NCBI GenBank assembly: GCA_911728455.2
Contig: OU452226.1
Location: 17,749,938 to 17,813,937, forward strand
DNA: 64,000 bases
Direction: 5' to 3'
Source: Marthasterias glacialis
Taxonomy: Eukaryota > Echinodermata > Asteroidea > Forcipulatida > Asteriidae
This document shows, piece after piece, positions 24,200 to 35,300 of the stretch; positions within the stretch are counted from its first letter, which is position 1; the number at the start of each line of letters is the position of its first letter. Position numbers and translations under genes: made by a program. The notes beneath the pieces were generated by a model, which was not told where the DNA came from, did no database searches, and was given only the letters and a program-made list of their open reading frames with translations.

Positions 24200-27100
24200 A
24201 AAAACGACTTTGAAATTTTAGTCCAAAACTCCAATTTTTTTTAGGGGGGTACTGAAAAATTTGTGTTTTTTGACCCTAAAACTTTCAGCCTAAAAATGGT
24301 GGATATTTCCCGAACTAACGCTTATCCGGACTTGCAAATTAAAGCACTGGTACTAGGGGATATTCCCTCTTGACATGGAAGAGCAAAAACGACTTTGACA
24401 TTTTGGTCCAAAACTCCAATATTTTTTAGGGGGGTACTAAAAAATACATGCTTTTTGACCCTAAAACTTTCAGCCCCAAAACTGGTGGATATTTCTCGAA
24501 CTAACGCTTATCCGGACTTGCAAATTAGAGCACTGGTACTGGGGGATATTCCCTCTTGACATGGTAGAGCAAAAACGACATTGACATTTTGGTCCAAAAC
24601 TCCAATATTTTTTAGGGTGGTACTAAAAAATATGTGCTTTTTGACCCTAAAACTTTCAGCCTAAAAATGGTGGATGTTTCTCGAACTAACGCTTATCCGG
24701 ACTTGCAATTTAGAGCACTGGTACTAGGGGATATTCCCTCTTGACATGGTAGAGCAAAAACGACTTTGAAATTTTAGTTCAAAAGTCCCATTTTTTTTAG
24801 GGGGGTAATAACAAATATGCGCTTTTTGACCCTAAAACTTTCAGCCCCAAAACTGGTGGATGTTTCCCATAATAACGCTCATCCGGATTTGCAAATTAGA
24901 GCGCTAGTACTGGGGGATATTCCCCGTTGACATGGTAGAGCAATAACGACTTTGAAATTTTGGTCTAAAACTCCAATTTTGTTTAGGGGGGTACTGAAAA
25001 ATTTGTGTTTTTTGACCCTAAAACTTTCAGCCCCAAAACTGGTGGATGTTTCCCGAACTAACGCTCATCCGGACTTGCAAATGAGAGCACTCGTACTAGG
25101 GGATATTCCCTCTTGACATGGCAGAGCAAAAACGACTTTGACATTGTGGTCCAAAACTCCAATATTTTTTAGGGGGTACTAAAAAATATGTGCTTTTTGA
25201 CCCTAAAACTTTCAGCCCCAAATCTTGTGGATGTTTCCCGAACTAACGCTCATCCGGACTTGCAAATAAGAGCACTGGTACTGGGGGATATTCCCTCTTG
25301 ACATGGTAGAGCAAAAACGACTTTGACATTGTGGTCCAAAACTCCAATATTTTTTAGGGGGTACTAAAAAATATGTGCTTTTTGACCCTAAAACTTTCAG
25401 CCCCAAAACTGGTGGATGTTTCCCGAACTAACGCTCATCCGGACTTGCAAATGAGAGCACTCGTACTAGGGGATATTCCCTCTTGACATGGCAGAGCAAA
25501 AACGACTTTGACATTGTGGTCCAAAACTCCAATATTTTTTAGGGGGTACTAAAAAATATGTGCTTTTTGACCCTAAAACTTTCAGCCCCAAATCTTGTGG
25601 ATGTTTCCCGAACTAACGCTCATCCGGACTTGCAAATAAGAGCACTGGTACTGGGGGATATTCCCTCTTGACATGGTAGAGCAAAAACGACTTTGAAATT
25701 TTAGTCCAAAACTACCATTTTTTTTAGGGGGGTACTAAAAAATATGTGCTTTTTGACCCTAAAACTTTCAGCCCCAAAACTGCTGGATGTTTCCCGAACT
25801 AACGCTCATCCGGACTTGCAACTTAGAGCACTGGTACTGGGGGATATTCCCTCTTGACATGGTACAGCAAAAACGACTTTGAAATTTTAGTCAAAAACTC
25901 CAATTCGTTTTAGGGGAGTACTAAAAAATATGTGCTTTTTGACCCTAAAACTTTCAGCCCCAAAACTTGTGGATGTTTCCAGAACTAACGCTCATCCGGA
26001 CTTGCAAACTAGAGCACTGGTACTGGGGGATATTCCCTCTTGACATGGTAGAGCAAAAACGACTTTGACATTTTGGTCCAAAATTCCAATATTTTTTAGG
26101 GGGGTACTAAAAAATATGTGCTTTTTGACCCTAAAACTTTCAGCCAAAAAACTTGTGGATGTTTCCCGAAATAACGCTCATCCGGAGTTGCAAATTAGAG
26201 CACTGGTACTGGGGGATATTCCCTCTTGACATGGTAGAGCAAAAACGACTTTGAAATTTTAGTCCAAAAGTCCCATTTTTTTTAGGGGGGTAGTAAAAAA
26301 TATGCGCTTTTTGACCCTAAAACTTTCAGCCCCAAAACTGGTGGATGTTTCCCGAACTAACGCTCATCCAGACTTGCAAATTAGAGCACTGGTACTAGGG
26401 GATATTCCCTCTTGACATGGTAGAGCAAAAACGACTTTGAAATTTTAGTCCACAACTCAAATTTTTTTTAGGGGGGTACTAAAAAATACATGCTTTTTGA
26501 CCCTAAAACTTTCAGCCCCAAAACTGGTGGATGTTTCCCGAAATAACGCTCATCCGGATTTGCAAATTACAGCGCTAGTACTGGGGGATATTCCCTCTTG
26601 ACATGGTAGAGCAATAACGACTTTGAAATTTTGGTCCAAAACTCCATTTTTTTGGGGGGGGGGTACTGTAAAACTTGTGCTTTTTGACCCTAAAACTTTC
26701 AGCCCCAAAACTGGTGGATGTTTCCCGAACTAACGCTCATCCGGATGTGCAAATTAGAGCACTCGTACTGGGGGATATTCCCTCTTGACATGGTAGAGCA
26801 AAAACGACTTTGAAATTTAGTCCAAAACTCCAATTTTTTTGGGGGGGTACTGTAAAATTTGTGCTTTTTGACCCTAAAACTTTCAGCCCCAAAACTGGTA
26901 GATGTTTCCCGAACTAACGCTCATCCGGACTTGCAAATTAGAGCACTGGTACTGGGGGATATTCCCTCTTGACATGGTAGAGCAAAAACGACTTTGAAAT
27001 TTTAGTCCAAAACTCCAATTTTTTTTAGGGGGGTACTTAAAAATTTGTGCTTTTTGTCCCTCAAACTTTCAGCCTAAAAATGGTGGATGTTTCTCGAACT

Positions 27101-28617
27101 AACGCTTATCCGGACTTGCAAATTAGAGCACTGGTACTGGGGGATATTCCCTTTTGACATGGTAGAGCAAAAACGACTTTGAAATTTTAGTTCAAAAGTC
27201 CCATTTTTTTAGGGGGGTAATAAAAAATATGTGCTTTTTGACCCTAAGACTTTCAGCCCCCAAAACTGGTGGATGTTTCCCGAAATAACGCTCATCCGGA
27301 TTTGCAAATTAGAGCGCTAGTACTGGGGGATATTCCCCGTTGACATGGTAGAGCAAAAACGACTTTGAAATTTTGGTCCAAAACTCCAATTTTGTTTAGG
27401 GGGGTACTGTAAAATTTGTGCTTTTTGACCCTAAAACTTTCAGCCCCAAAAATGGTGGATGTTTCTTGAACTAACGCTCATCCGGAGTTGCAAATTAGAG
27501 CACTGGTACTAGGGGATATTCCCTCTTGACATGGTAGAGCAAAAACGACTTTGAAATTTTAGTTCAAAACTCCCATTTTTTTTAGGAGGTTACTAAAAAA
27601 TGTGTGCTTTTTGACCCTAAAACTTTCAGCCCCAAAACTGGTGGATGTTTCCCGAACTAACGCTCATCCGGATTTGCAAATTAGAGCACTAGTACAGGGG
27701 GATATTCCCTCTTGACATAGTAGAGCAAAAACGACTTTGAAATTTTAGTCCAAAACTCAAATTTGTTCAGGGGGTACTGTAAAATTTGTGCTTTTTGACC
27801 GTAAAACTTTCAGCCCCAAAAATGGTGGATATTTCCCGAACTATCGCTCATCAGGACTTGCAAATTAGAGCACTGGTACTGGGGGATATTCCCTCTTGAC
27901 ATGGAAGAGCAAAAACGACTCTGACATTTTGGTCCAAAACTCCAATTTTTTTTAGGGGGGTTCTAAAAAATACATGCTTTTTGACCCTAAAACTTTCAGC
28001 CCCAAAACTTGTGGATGTTTCCAGAACTAACGCTTATCCGGACTTGCAAACTAGAGCACTGGTACTGGGGGATATTCCTTCTTGACATGGTAGAGCAAAA
28101 ACGACTTTGAAATTTTAGTCCAAAAGTCCCATTCTTTTAGAGGGGTACTAAAAAATATGCGCTTTTTGACCCTAAATCTTTCAGCCCCAAAACTGGTGGA
28201 TGTTTCCAGAACTAAAGCTCATCCGGATTTGCAAATTAGAGCAGTGGTACTGGGGGATATTCCCTCTTGACATGGGAGAGCAAAAACGACTTTGAAATTT
28301 TAGTCCAAAAGTCCCATTTTTTTTAGGGGGGTACTAAACAATATGTGCTTTTTGACCCTAAAACTTTCAGCCCCAAAAATGGTGGATATTTCCCGAACTA
28401 TCGCTCATCAGGACTTGCAAATTAGAGCACTGGTACTAGGGGATATTCCCTCTTGACATGGAAGAGCAAAAACGACTCTGACATTTTGGTCCAAAACTCC
28501 AATTTTTTTTAGGGGGGTACTAAAAAATACATGCTTTTTGACACTAAAACTTTCAGCCCCAAAACTTGTGGATGTTTCCAGAACTAACGCTTATCCGGAC
28601 TTGCAAACTAGAGCACT
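24200..28617 (+). repeat. Less regular satellite zone left of the retrotransposon
   Basis: Monomers here mix features of the left and right HOR families: ACATTTTGGTCC and AAATTTTAGTCC variants, and CCCCAAAAC and CCTAAAAATGG variants. Long-range periodicity is weaker. The last three monomers form a 557-bp unit: the CTTGCAAACTAGAGCACT variant is at both 28041 and 28598. The retrotransposon cut the second copy. Confidence 0.7.
28614..28617 (+). repeat. Target-site duplication, left copy (CACT)
   Basis: CACT immediately precedes the 5' LTR and is repeated directly after the 3' LTR at 39676-39679. Removing the element and one CACT restores the satellite reading GAGCACTGGTACTGGGGG without a gap. 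Four-bp duplications are usual for several Ty3/Gypsy lineages. Confidence 0.95.
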
Positions 28618-29376
28618 TGTGACGAAAATGCCCCCAGTTTTCAGCTATTTTCGTCAATCTTACCTTTAGATATTCTACTTTAGATGCACAATGTTTCCAG
28701 CAACTATTTCCATGATTTTTATTGATTCAGGATGTATTTCCAATGTATAAATCCACTGGTGTGTAGCGATGATTTTTACACACGTGTGTGTATGTTGAAC
28801 ACATGTCAAACACTGTTTATATGGAATCCAAGATGGCGTCTTCCGTTGTTCTAAACTCAACATGATTGGTCGGATGTTCAGAAATTATTATCCAGTTTGT
28901 GAGCCACAAAAACACTTTTATTTATGACTGTAAAATTACTTTATTTTATAGTGAACAAGCTTTTATACTTTTGATGGTCATGAGAGTAGAACCTTTCCAG
29001 TGCAAAAATTAAGTAGAAAAGTTACATCATTGTCGTCTGTTTCAGTGCATCTACCGGTTTGTGCATATTAATGAGCTTACGTCACACAACTTTATGAATG
29101 AACAGGGTTTTGTTTACATTCGTTACTAAGTGTACTTACGGAGACGTTTTTAAGCAGTAACTTTCTTTAGGACACCATTATTTCATGTAAATAGTAAGAG
29201 TAAATGTTAAGGAATACTTTAGCCCTTTTAATTAAAATTAGATTGTATAAAAAGGTAATTTTGAGTCGATTTACGACTTGAACTTGTAATTTATTGAGCC
29301 AATACCAGAAAATGTAGGCGTGGCTTATCGATTACGCGTGAGAACTTTCTGTGCGTAAGGCGCGTAGTTCAATTTG

Positions 29377-29386
29377 TATAAAAAGG
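29377..29386 (+). promoter_or_regulatory. LTR promoter TATA box
   Basis: TATAAAAAGG fits the TATA consensus and predicts transcription starting about 30 bp downstream, near 29405-29415. The same 10-mer occurs upstream at 29246-29255 and could be an alternative promoter. The identical box in the 3' LTR is at 38299-38308. Confidence 0.65.
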
Positions 29387-29649
29387 GGAGAAAAATTGGA
29401 GCAGTGTGTTGTTGATCAGAATAATTAAGCTGAGCAAGCTGAGGCTGAAATTGTTGCTGACCTCCAAACAAATTTTAACCTGAGTACAGAGGACAATTGG
29501 GGAGCTGCTGAAATAGAGGTATGTGAATAATATTTCAGAATATTATTTACTGGAACAAGGAATCACATTTTCTTAAGGAGGATTTGATGATGCTTTGTTG
29601 AGAATACATTTTGTTCACAACTTTCCTTGTATTTGGGAGATGCGATTTC

Positions 29650-29945
29650 AGGAGTAGGGGAGCCAAATTTATGGGGGAGCAAGTTGCACGTTTGAGGAGT
29701 TGAAGAGCTTATTTATTATTGTTAGGGGAGCTAATTAAACAGTCAAGAAGTTATAGAGTCAAGTAATAGTCAAAGAGAATAAATTTATCGTTTGAGGAGC
29801 TGAGGAGCTAACTTGTTATCACTTGGGGAGCAAGTTAGGCAGCTGGGGAGCTGGGGAGCCAGTATATCACTAATTAAAGGAGCCAGTCATTTATCACTAG
29901 AGGAGCCAATCTAAGATTCGGGGAGCAATTTCCGAGGAGCCTTAA
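29650..29945 (+). repeat. Purine-rich GGAGC motif cluster in the LTR
   Basis: GGGGAGC or GAGGAGC recurs about a dozen times in roughly 300 bp at irregular spacing, for example around 29656, 29675, 29708, 29798, 29826 and 29850. All copies are on the sense strand and lie within the candidate LTR intron, so they would be in the unspliced RNA. A role as protein-binding sites (splicing, packaging or export) is possible but inferred. Confidence 0.7.
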
Positions 29946-30127
29946 GGATTTGGATATTTACTTGTATAGGACCAGTTAATATTTTCCCGTATTTAAGGAG
30001 GATATTTGAGCCAAGTGCGTAGAATATAAAACTCCAATTGTTTAGGGTCTGTATTTTTAGAGTTTAAGCAAGTTGATAGTGTAGGATAAATGATGCCTAC
30101 TGTGAAAATATCACTTGTGGATAGAGA

Positions 30128-30335
30128 CGTGAATCTTGTTGTAGCCGTAGGGCGCAGGATTACCTCTGTGTTTTAAGGAGTGGATTTTGTTGTTAGCTCA
30201 AGGAGCGCAGGATCACTTCGGTATTTTTAAGGAGGCGTGGATCTTGTTGTAGCCGTAGGGCGCAGGATCACCTCAGTGTTTTAGAAGATAAGTGGATATT
30301 GTTGTTAGCTCAGGGAGCGCAGTATCACTTAGGTT
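30128..30335 (+). repeat. Two ~108-bp tandem repeats, each of two related halves
   Basis: ATCTTGTTGTAGCC occurs at 30133 and 30241, a period of 108 bp. Each unit also has a second half with TTGTTGTTAGCTCA and GGAGCGCAG (about 30186 and 30299) that resembles the first half's GTAGGGCGCAGGAT. The result is four related blocks of about 55 bp, and the same array is present in the 3' LTR. Confidence 0.8.
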
Positions 30336-30505
30336 TTTCTTTTGATATAGTGGATTTGCCGGCTATTGGGCCAGCACTTATTGAGATTTTAGCTTCTGGA
30401 AAATATTAGGGTCCTATAGTTAAGTAACATATTGTATTTCTTAAAGTGAATATTGGCCTGGAAGAGTGTGCAGTGTAAATAATAATTTACTTTGCTGTGG
30501 AGTCA

Positions 30506-30511
30506 AATAAA
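30506..30511 (+). terminator. LTR poly(A) signal AATAAA
   Basis: AATAAA is followed about 35 bp later by GT-rich TTTGTGTGC, the usual arrangement for cleavage and polyadenylation. In the 3' LTR the functional copy is at 39428-39433. In the 5' LTR it would cause premature ending unless bypassed, which the candidate LTR intron would do. Confidence 0.65.
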
Positions 30512-30754
30512 TTAATTGTTACATTTATTCAGAATTGAAACATTTGTGTGCATATTCAATTATTTCGGTTTTATCCTTTCACTTGGTCATATATTTTGAC
30601 AGCGGACCCTAGTCTACCATTTTGAGATACTGAACCGGTGAGGCGGAACTCCGGTGGTTTAGGCCTTTAAATTTTCCGCCTGGTGGCAGCGCTATCGACG
30701 TCGTTCCCGGGTCGAGGTTTCAACGACCCCGGCAACGGGCAATTTCCGCCACAG

Positions 30755-30772
30755 TGGTGGCAGCGGTGGGAT
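30755..30772 (+). promoter_or_regulatory. Primer-binding site for tRNA-Leu
   Basis: TGGTGGCAGCGGTGGGAT begins 1 nt after the 5' LTR. It is complementary over 18 nt to the CCA-tailed 3' end of the animal tRNA-Leu type ending ATCCCACCGCTGCCA-CCA (AAG/UAG isoacceptors, from general knowledge of human tRNA). First-strand synthesis would start here. A partial copy, TGGTGGCAGCG, also lies inside the LTR at 30681-30691. Confidence 0.85.
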
Positions 30773-30905
30773 AAAATAGTTTTAGGATAAAACTGTGGAA
30801 AAAGGAGTGTCAGGATTAAGCTTTGGAGGAAACTCTATTAGGAAAACCGATCAGGATATTCAGGAGTTAGAGGAAAACACAAGTGGATAGAGGAACACAG
30901 AAATA

Positions 30906-32342
30906 ATGAACACGGATGTTCATGAGGAAGAAGGGAGTTTGGAGGTCAGCAACACAAATTTCAGTAAGGTCAGCAACGAGGTCAATACTGGTCACATCAG
31001 TGACGAAAACAGTCAGCCGAGGAATACAGCCATATCTGGAGCGGAACAAGGAGATAAACAGAGAACTTTAGTCGTGGATGAAATGGAACATAGGGGAGAT
31101 ACAGTGTCTCCATCAGTCCATGAGGATAGACGTGGAGCTTATCCGGACGAAGCAGCTGCAGAAATTAGGTTTAGCTACCCAGAGCTGGAACTGCATGAAC
31201 ATGAGGAAAACCGGAGTAATATGAGGATGCAAAATCAAAATACGTACCCAGTTCGAGGAGAACTGCCGTACAATAGGGATTATGACTATGAAAGGCAAAT
31301 GGATAGACAATATGAGGAACCAAGGAGAAACTGGCGCACAGCTAGGAGTGCCCATGAACCTTATGTAGGTGTGGACAATAATGTTTTTTTTAGAAATCCA
31401 GAGAGACGTGGAGACCGATCTTTCGTCAGTAGGAAAGAGGTAACTCCGGAAAAGTTTGATGGTCGTGTAGGATGGGGAGATTATCACAGACATTTTGAAG
31501 CCTGTAAGATGGTAAATAAATGGTCGGATAAAGATGCAGCTTTTCACTTGGCCACACGTTTACAAGGACCAGCGTTAAAAGTATTGGGCAACATGCCACT
31601 GAATGGACATATGACTTACAGAGAATTAGTGACAAAACTGAACCAAAGGTTTGGATCTGGTAAGCACCCAGAGAATTATCTTTTAGAACTAAGGATGCGG
31701 AAGAGGAAACAGAATGAAACTCTTCAAGAAATTGGACAGGAGATACGTGATTTGACTGCCATGGCGTACCCAGAGTTACCACGAGAAGTGAGGGAGAGAT
31801 TGGCAAAAGGCCACTTTTTGGATGCTATGGATGATCCAGAAATTAGAGCTGGGATATTTAGGTCAAGGCCAGAGACACTGGACGATGCAATAAGAGCAGC
31901 GTCCGAAACGGAATGTTTCCTGCTCACAGAACACAGTAGGGACAGGATGAAGCCAAATAGATATGCCAGGAATATTAATAAAACTGATGGAATGCCCAAT
32001 CCGAATAATCAGATGACAAATTTTGCTACTGGACTAGCAGAAATAAGAACAACGTTAGCAGAGCTAACAAAAGCTATGGATGACATGAAGAAGTGCAATA
32101 CAAAGGAGTTGGTTATGAGGAAACCGAGATTTCAGGATAATCAACAGGGAGAGAGCAATTTGTGTTATGCATGTGGAATGAATGGACATTTTGCACGAAA
32201 CTGTCCAACCCGGGATCCAAGAAATCAACAATACAGGATGATGCCGTCAAACATTTGCCGGTCAACTCCAAGGGTCGAGAGGAGGCCGCCAAATTTTGGG
32301 AAAGACCCAATAAGTCAGAGGAGCACAGTTCCAAGAAACTAG
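30906..32342 (+). CDS. gag: Gag polyprotein (capsid/nucleocapsid), 478 aa
   Basis: Structural protein that assembles the virus-like particle and packages the element's RNA. The ATG at 30906 has A at -3 and is the first ATG after the candidate leader acceptor. Residues 1-170 are acidic and low-complexity. From about residue 179 (VTPEKFDG) to about 340 the sequence looks like the helical retrotransposon-gag capsid domain, with conserved W and hydrophobic spacing and a PRE-R-E-LA-F stretch. A single CCHC zinc knuckle has C420, C423, H428 and C433 in C-x2-C-x4-H-x4-C spacing. The frame ends at TAG 32340-32342, overlapping the pol frame by about 180 nt. There is no internal stop or frameshift, so it looks functional. 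Confidence 0.95.
   Translation: MNTDVHEEEGSLEVSNTNFSKVSNEVNTGHISDENSQPRNTAISGAEQGDKQRTLVVDEMEHRGDTVSPSVHEDRRGAYPDEAAAEIRFSYPELELHEHEENRSNMRMQNQNTYPVRGELPYNRDYDYERQMDRQYEEPRRNWRTARSAHEPYVGVDNNVFFRNPERRGDRSFVSRKEVTPEKFDGRVGWGDYHRHFEACKMVNKWSDKDAAFHLATRLQGPALKVLGNMPLNGHMTYRELVTKLNQRFGSGKHPENYLLELRMRKRKQNETLQEIGQEIRDLTAMAYPELPREVRERLAKGHFLDAMDDPEIRAGIFRSRPETLDDAIRAASETECFLLTEHSRDRMKPNRYARNINKTDGMPNPNNQMTNFATGLAEIRTTLAELTKAMDDMKKCNTKELVMRKPRFQDNQQGESNLCYACGMNGHFARNCPTRDPRNQQYRMMPSNICRSTPRVERRPPNFGKDPISQRSTVPRN
32291..32297 (+). promoter_or_regulatory. Predicted -1 ribosomal frameshift site A-AAT-TTT
   Basis: AAATTTT fits the X-XXY-YYZ slippery rule and lies in the right register: the gag codons are CCA (32289), AAT (32292) and TTT (32295). 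Slipping back one base puts ribosomes in the pol frame at TGG 32297, 43 nt before the gag stop. Pol is in the -1 frame relative to gag, as this requires. A downstream stimulatory stem or pseudoknot was not resolved by eye. Confidence 0.75.
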
Positions 32343-35300
32343 AGCTTGATAGGACAGTTGGACAATCCATGAAAGATAAAATGCAAGCAGGACTCTTTGT
32401 TAATGGGAAAATCTGTGACAAGAATATAAAATTTCTAGTAGACACAGGATCAACACACACAGTTATTTCAAAGTCAACCTACTTGAAATTAGACACGAGA
32501 GTGAGACCACAATTGAAAACATTGAAGTATGGAATCACGCAAGCTGATGGAAATCCACTAGAAGTTCTAGGCAGTGCATGGATTAAATTACAGATAGGAA
32601 AAACAACTACTTCACTGGAAATGATTGTGGCCGACATTTTCAATGAAGGAATACTGGGAATAGATTTTTTATTAGAAACCGGAGGAACTTTGGACATGGA
32701 GAAACTTATTTTGAATATAAAAGGAGAACAAATACAATGCTTAGCCACAGATGACAAAAACCAGTTAAGAGTAGTAGTACTGGAGACCAAATCTATTTCG
32801 GCAGGACAAGAAGCATTGGTGACAGCAACACTGTCAAAATCAGTTAATTACAAAGGATGCGGTTTGATTGAAGGACCGCCAAAGAGTAATTTAACTGACA
32901 AAGGAATTTTGGTGGCTAGAACTTTGGTGAATGCTGCCACTGAAGTATTACCAGTGCGAGTGATGAACATTGGTGTTGAAGACATCACAATAAAAAAAGG
33001 GACAGTAATTGGATTAATGTCACACATCCATAAAGAATCCATTAACCTAAAAGAAGATATGAAGGAAGAAAATGCGAATGCAGCATTTGTTAGGACAATG
33101 ACAGATGTGGAAATGAAAATTCCAGATCACTTACACGATTTATGGAGAGACAGTTCTGAGAAATTGAGCCAATCGGAGCAGATTACAGTTGCAGAGTTAC
33201 TGATTAAATATCAGGATGTTTTCTCAAAAGGAGATTATGATATTGGGAAGACAAGTTTAGTCAAACATAGTATTGACACAGGAACTGCAGCACCAATAAA
33301 ACAGAGACCGAGGAGAGCACCAGGAGCAAATAGAGATGAGATAAATAAACAAGTAGGAGAACTGCTTGAGAAGAAGCTTATCGAACCATCGTCGAGTCCA
33401 TGGGCCTCACCAGTAGTATTAGTGACAAAGAAGGATGGCACTAAGAGATTTTGTATTGATTATAGGAAATTAAATGATGTGACGAGGAAGGATTCATATC
33501 CAGTACCTAATATTGAGGATTCACTAAATGCGTTAGCAGGAGCAAAATGGTTTTCAAGTTTAGATCTTGCTTCAGGATACTGGCAGGTTGAACTTGATGA
33601 TGCAGCAAAGGATAAATCTGCTTTTGTTGTACAAGGTGGATTATACTCATGGAGTGTAATGCCATTTGGATTATGCAACGCCCCAGCTACATTTGAGCGA
33701 TTAATGGAACGAGTAATGGCAGGACTTCAATGGGAGATCTTGTTGCTATATATTGATGACATACTGTGTTTTGGGAGGACTATAGAAGAAGCAGTATCGA
33801 GACTAGAAGTTGTATTCCAGAGATTGCGTGACGCAAAACTTAAATTAAAACCGAAGAAATGCCATCTTCTCAAACAAAGTGTGCAATACTTGGGACATGT
33901 TGTTTCCGCGGAAGGAGTAATGACAGATCCAGGTAAAATCGAAGCAGTGAAGAATTGGGAGAGACCAAAAACCGTGACAGAAGTACGGAGCTTCTTGGGA
34001 TTAGCATCATATTATCGGAGATTTATCCAGAGTTTTTCAAGTATAGCCAGACCACTTCACCAGCTGACGGAGAAAAACAGACAATTTGTGTGGACTGAGG
34101 AATGCGAACGGTCATTCACCGAGTTGAAGCAGAAGTTAATATCAGCACCGATCTTGTCGTATCCACTACCCATAGGTGATTATATATTGGACACTGATGC
34201 CAGCGGATATGCACTTGGAGCAGTACTTTCACAAATCCAAGATGGAACCGAAAAAGTAATTGGATATGCTAGCAGGAGTCTGAACAAAGCTGAAAAGAAT
34301 TATTGCGTTACTAGGAGGGAACTACTAGGGGTTGTATTTGCGTTGAAGCATTTCAAACCATATGTGTATGGCAGAGCTGTAACAGTGAGAACTGATCATG
34401 GAGCACTCAGATGGTTAACAAACTTCAAGGATCCAGAGGGTCAACTTGCAAGATGGTTGGAGACAATCAGTCAGTACCATGTGACATTGATACACAGACC
34501 AGGGAGACAGCATGGCAATGCGGATGGACTTTCCCGTAAATGTCAACAGTGTGGACGTGATGAATGCTGGGATGAAAAACAGATAACGGATGAGGAGCAA
34601 CCAATTAGAGCAGAAACCACAGATACAACTGGAGGTGAATCTGAAAAAGAAGAACAAGAAACAAATATGTCAGCAACAAGCGATACAAATAGTATAATGG
34701 ATGGATCAAAGCTTAGTCGAATAAGAGTGATAACCATGGAACCTCAAATCACTCTGGAGGAACTAAGGGAAACTCAACTTAAGGATGTAGTATTGGAAAA
34801 GTTACTCACTAGCATAGAGCAAAACAATGATAGGCCAGAATGGAAAGAGATTTCAGATCAATCCCCTGAGTTTAAAGGATATGTGTCACAGTGGAAACAA
34901 TTAAAAGTTAAACAAGGAGTACTATGTAGGAAATGGGAATCAGATAATGGTAAACAAGTAGACTATAAAGTAGTGTTGCCAGAGAAACTTCGTAAAGAAG
35001 TGTTAACTGAACTTCACGGATCAAAAACAGCAGGACACTTAGGAGTAAGGAAAACAAAACAAAAAGTGCAAAGTCGATACTATTGGATAGGATTAAGTCA
35101 GGATGTACGCAGTTTCGTGAGGTCATGTAATTTGTGCACTAGGCGCAAATCAATAAGGAATAGGAAATGCCCACTTCAACAGTACGTAGTTGGAGCACCA
35201 TTAGAAAGGATTGCTATGGACATTTTAGGACCATTACCAATTACTGATAGAGGAAATAGATACATACTGGTAGTTGGAGATTATTTTACCAAATGGGTAG

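Larger units (their letters stand above)
8355..28617 (+). repeat. Satellite array, left block (~186-bp monomer, ~109 copies)
   Basis: Uninterrupted head-to-tail repeats. Successive AGAGCAC landmarks at 9881, 10068 and 10254 give 187 and 186 bp. Each monomer reads, in order: AGAGCACTGGTACTGGGGG, ATATTCCCTCTTGACATGG, GAGCAAAAACGACTTTG, a T-run, AGGGGGGTACT, GCTTTTTGACCCTAAAAC, TTTCAGCCCCAAAAC and AACGCTCATCCGGACTTGC. All copies are on one strand. Monomers from 8355 to about 9400 are clearly more diverged, and those inside are mostly 90-100% alike. There is no coding potential. The length is near one nucleosome repeat and the higher-order structure resembles animal centromeric or pericentromeric satellites. 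Confidence 0.97.
29519..30602 (+). other. Candidate intron inside the 5' LTR
   Basis: The donor GAG-GTATGT has its GT at 29519-29520. The acceptor is a pyrimidine-rich run ending in TATTTTGACAG, with its AG at 30601-30602. The intron would hold the LTR's AATAAA (30506-30511), the GGAGC repeats and all leader ATGs. The flanking leader parts, about 29405-29518 and 30603-30905, contain no ATG before the gag start. Splicing would therefore give a short ATG-free leader and remove the premature poly(A) signal. This rests on site quality and ATG distribution only. Confidence 0.45.
28618..30753 (+). repeat. 5' LTR (2136 bp)
   Basis: Begins TGTGACG and ends CCACA, giving the usual TG..CA termini. It is much longer than the 0.2-0.6 kb typical of many Gypsy LTRs. 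It carries two TATAAAAAGG boxes (29246 and 29377), a good splice donor (29519), a purine-rich GGAGC repeat zone (29650-29945), two 108-bp tandem repeats (about 30128-30335), a poly(A) signal (30506) with GT-rich sequence after it, and a splice acceptor (30602). From these, U3 would end near 29405, R would span about 29405-30530, and U5 would be the rest. These limits are inferred. Confidence 0.96.

Noticed and set aside
28675..28863. Minus-strand 62-codon frame in the LTR (also at 37597-37785)
   Set aside because: It lies antisense in U3, has no motif, and is duplicated only because the LTR is duplicated.
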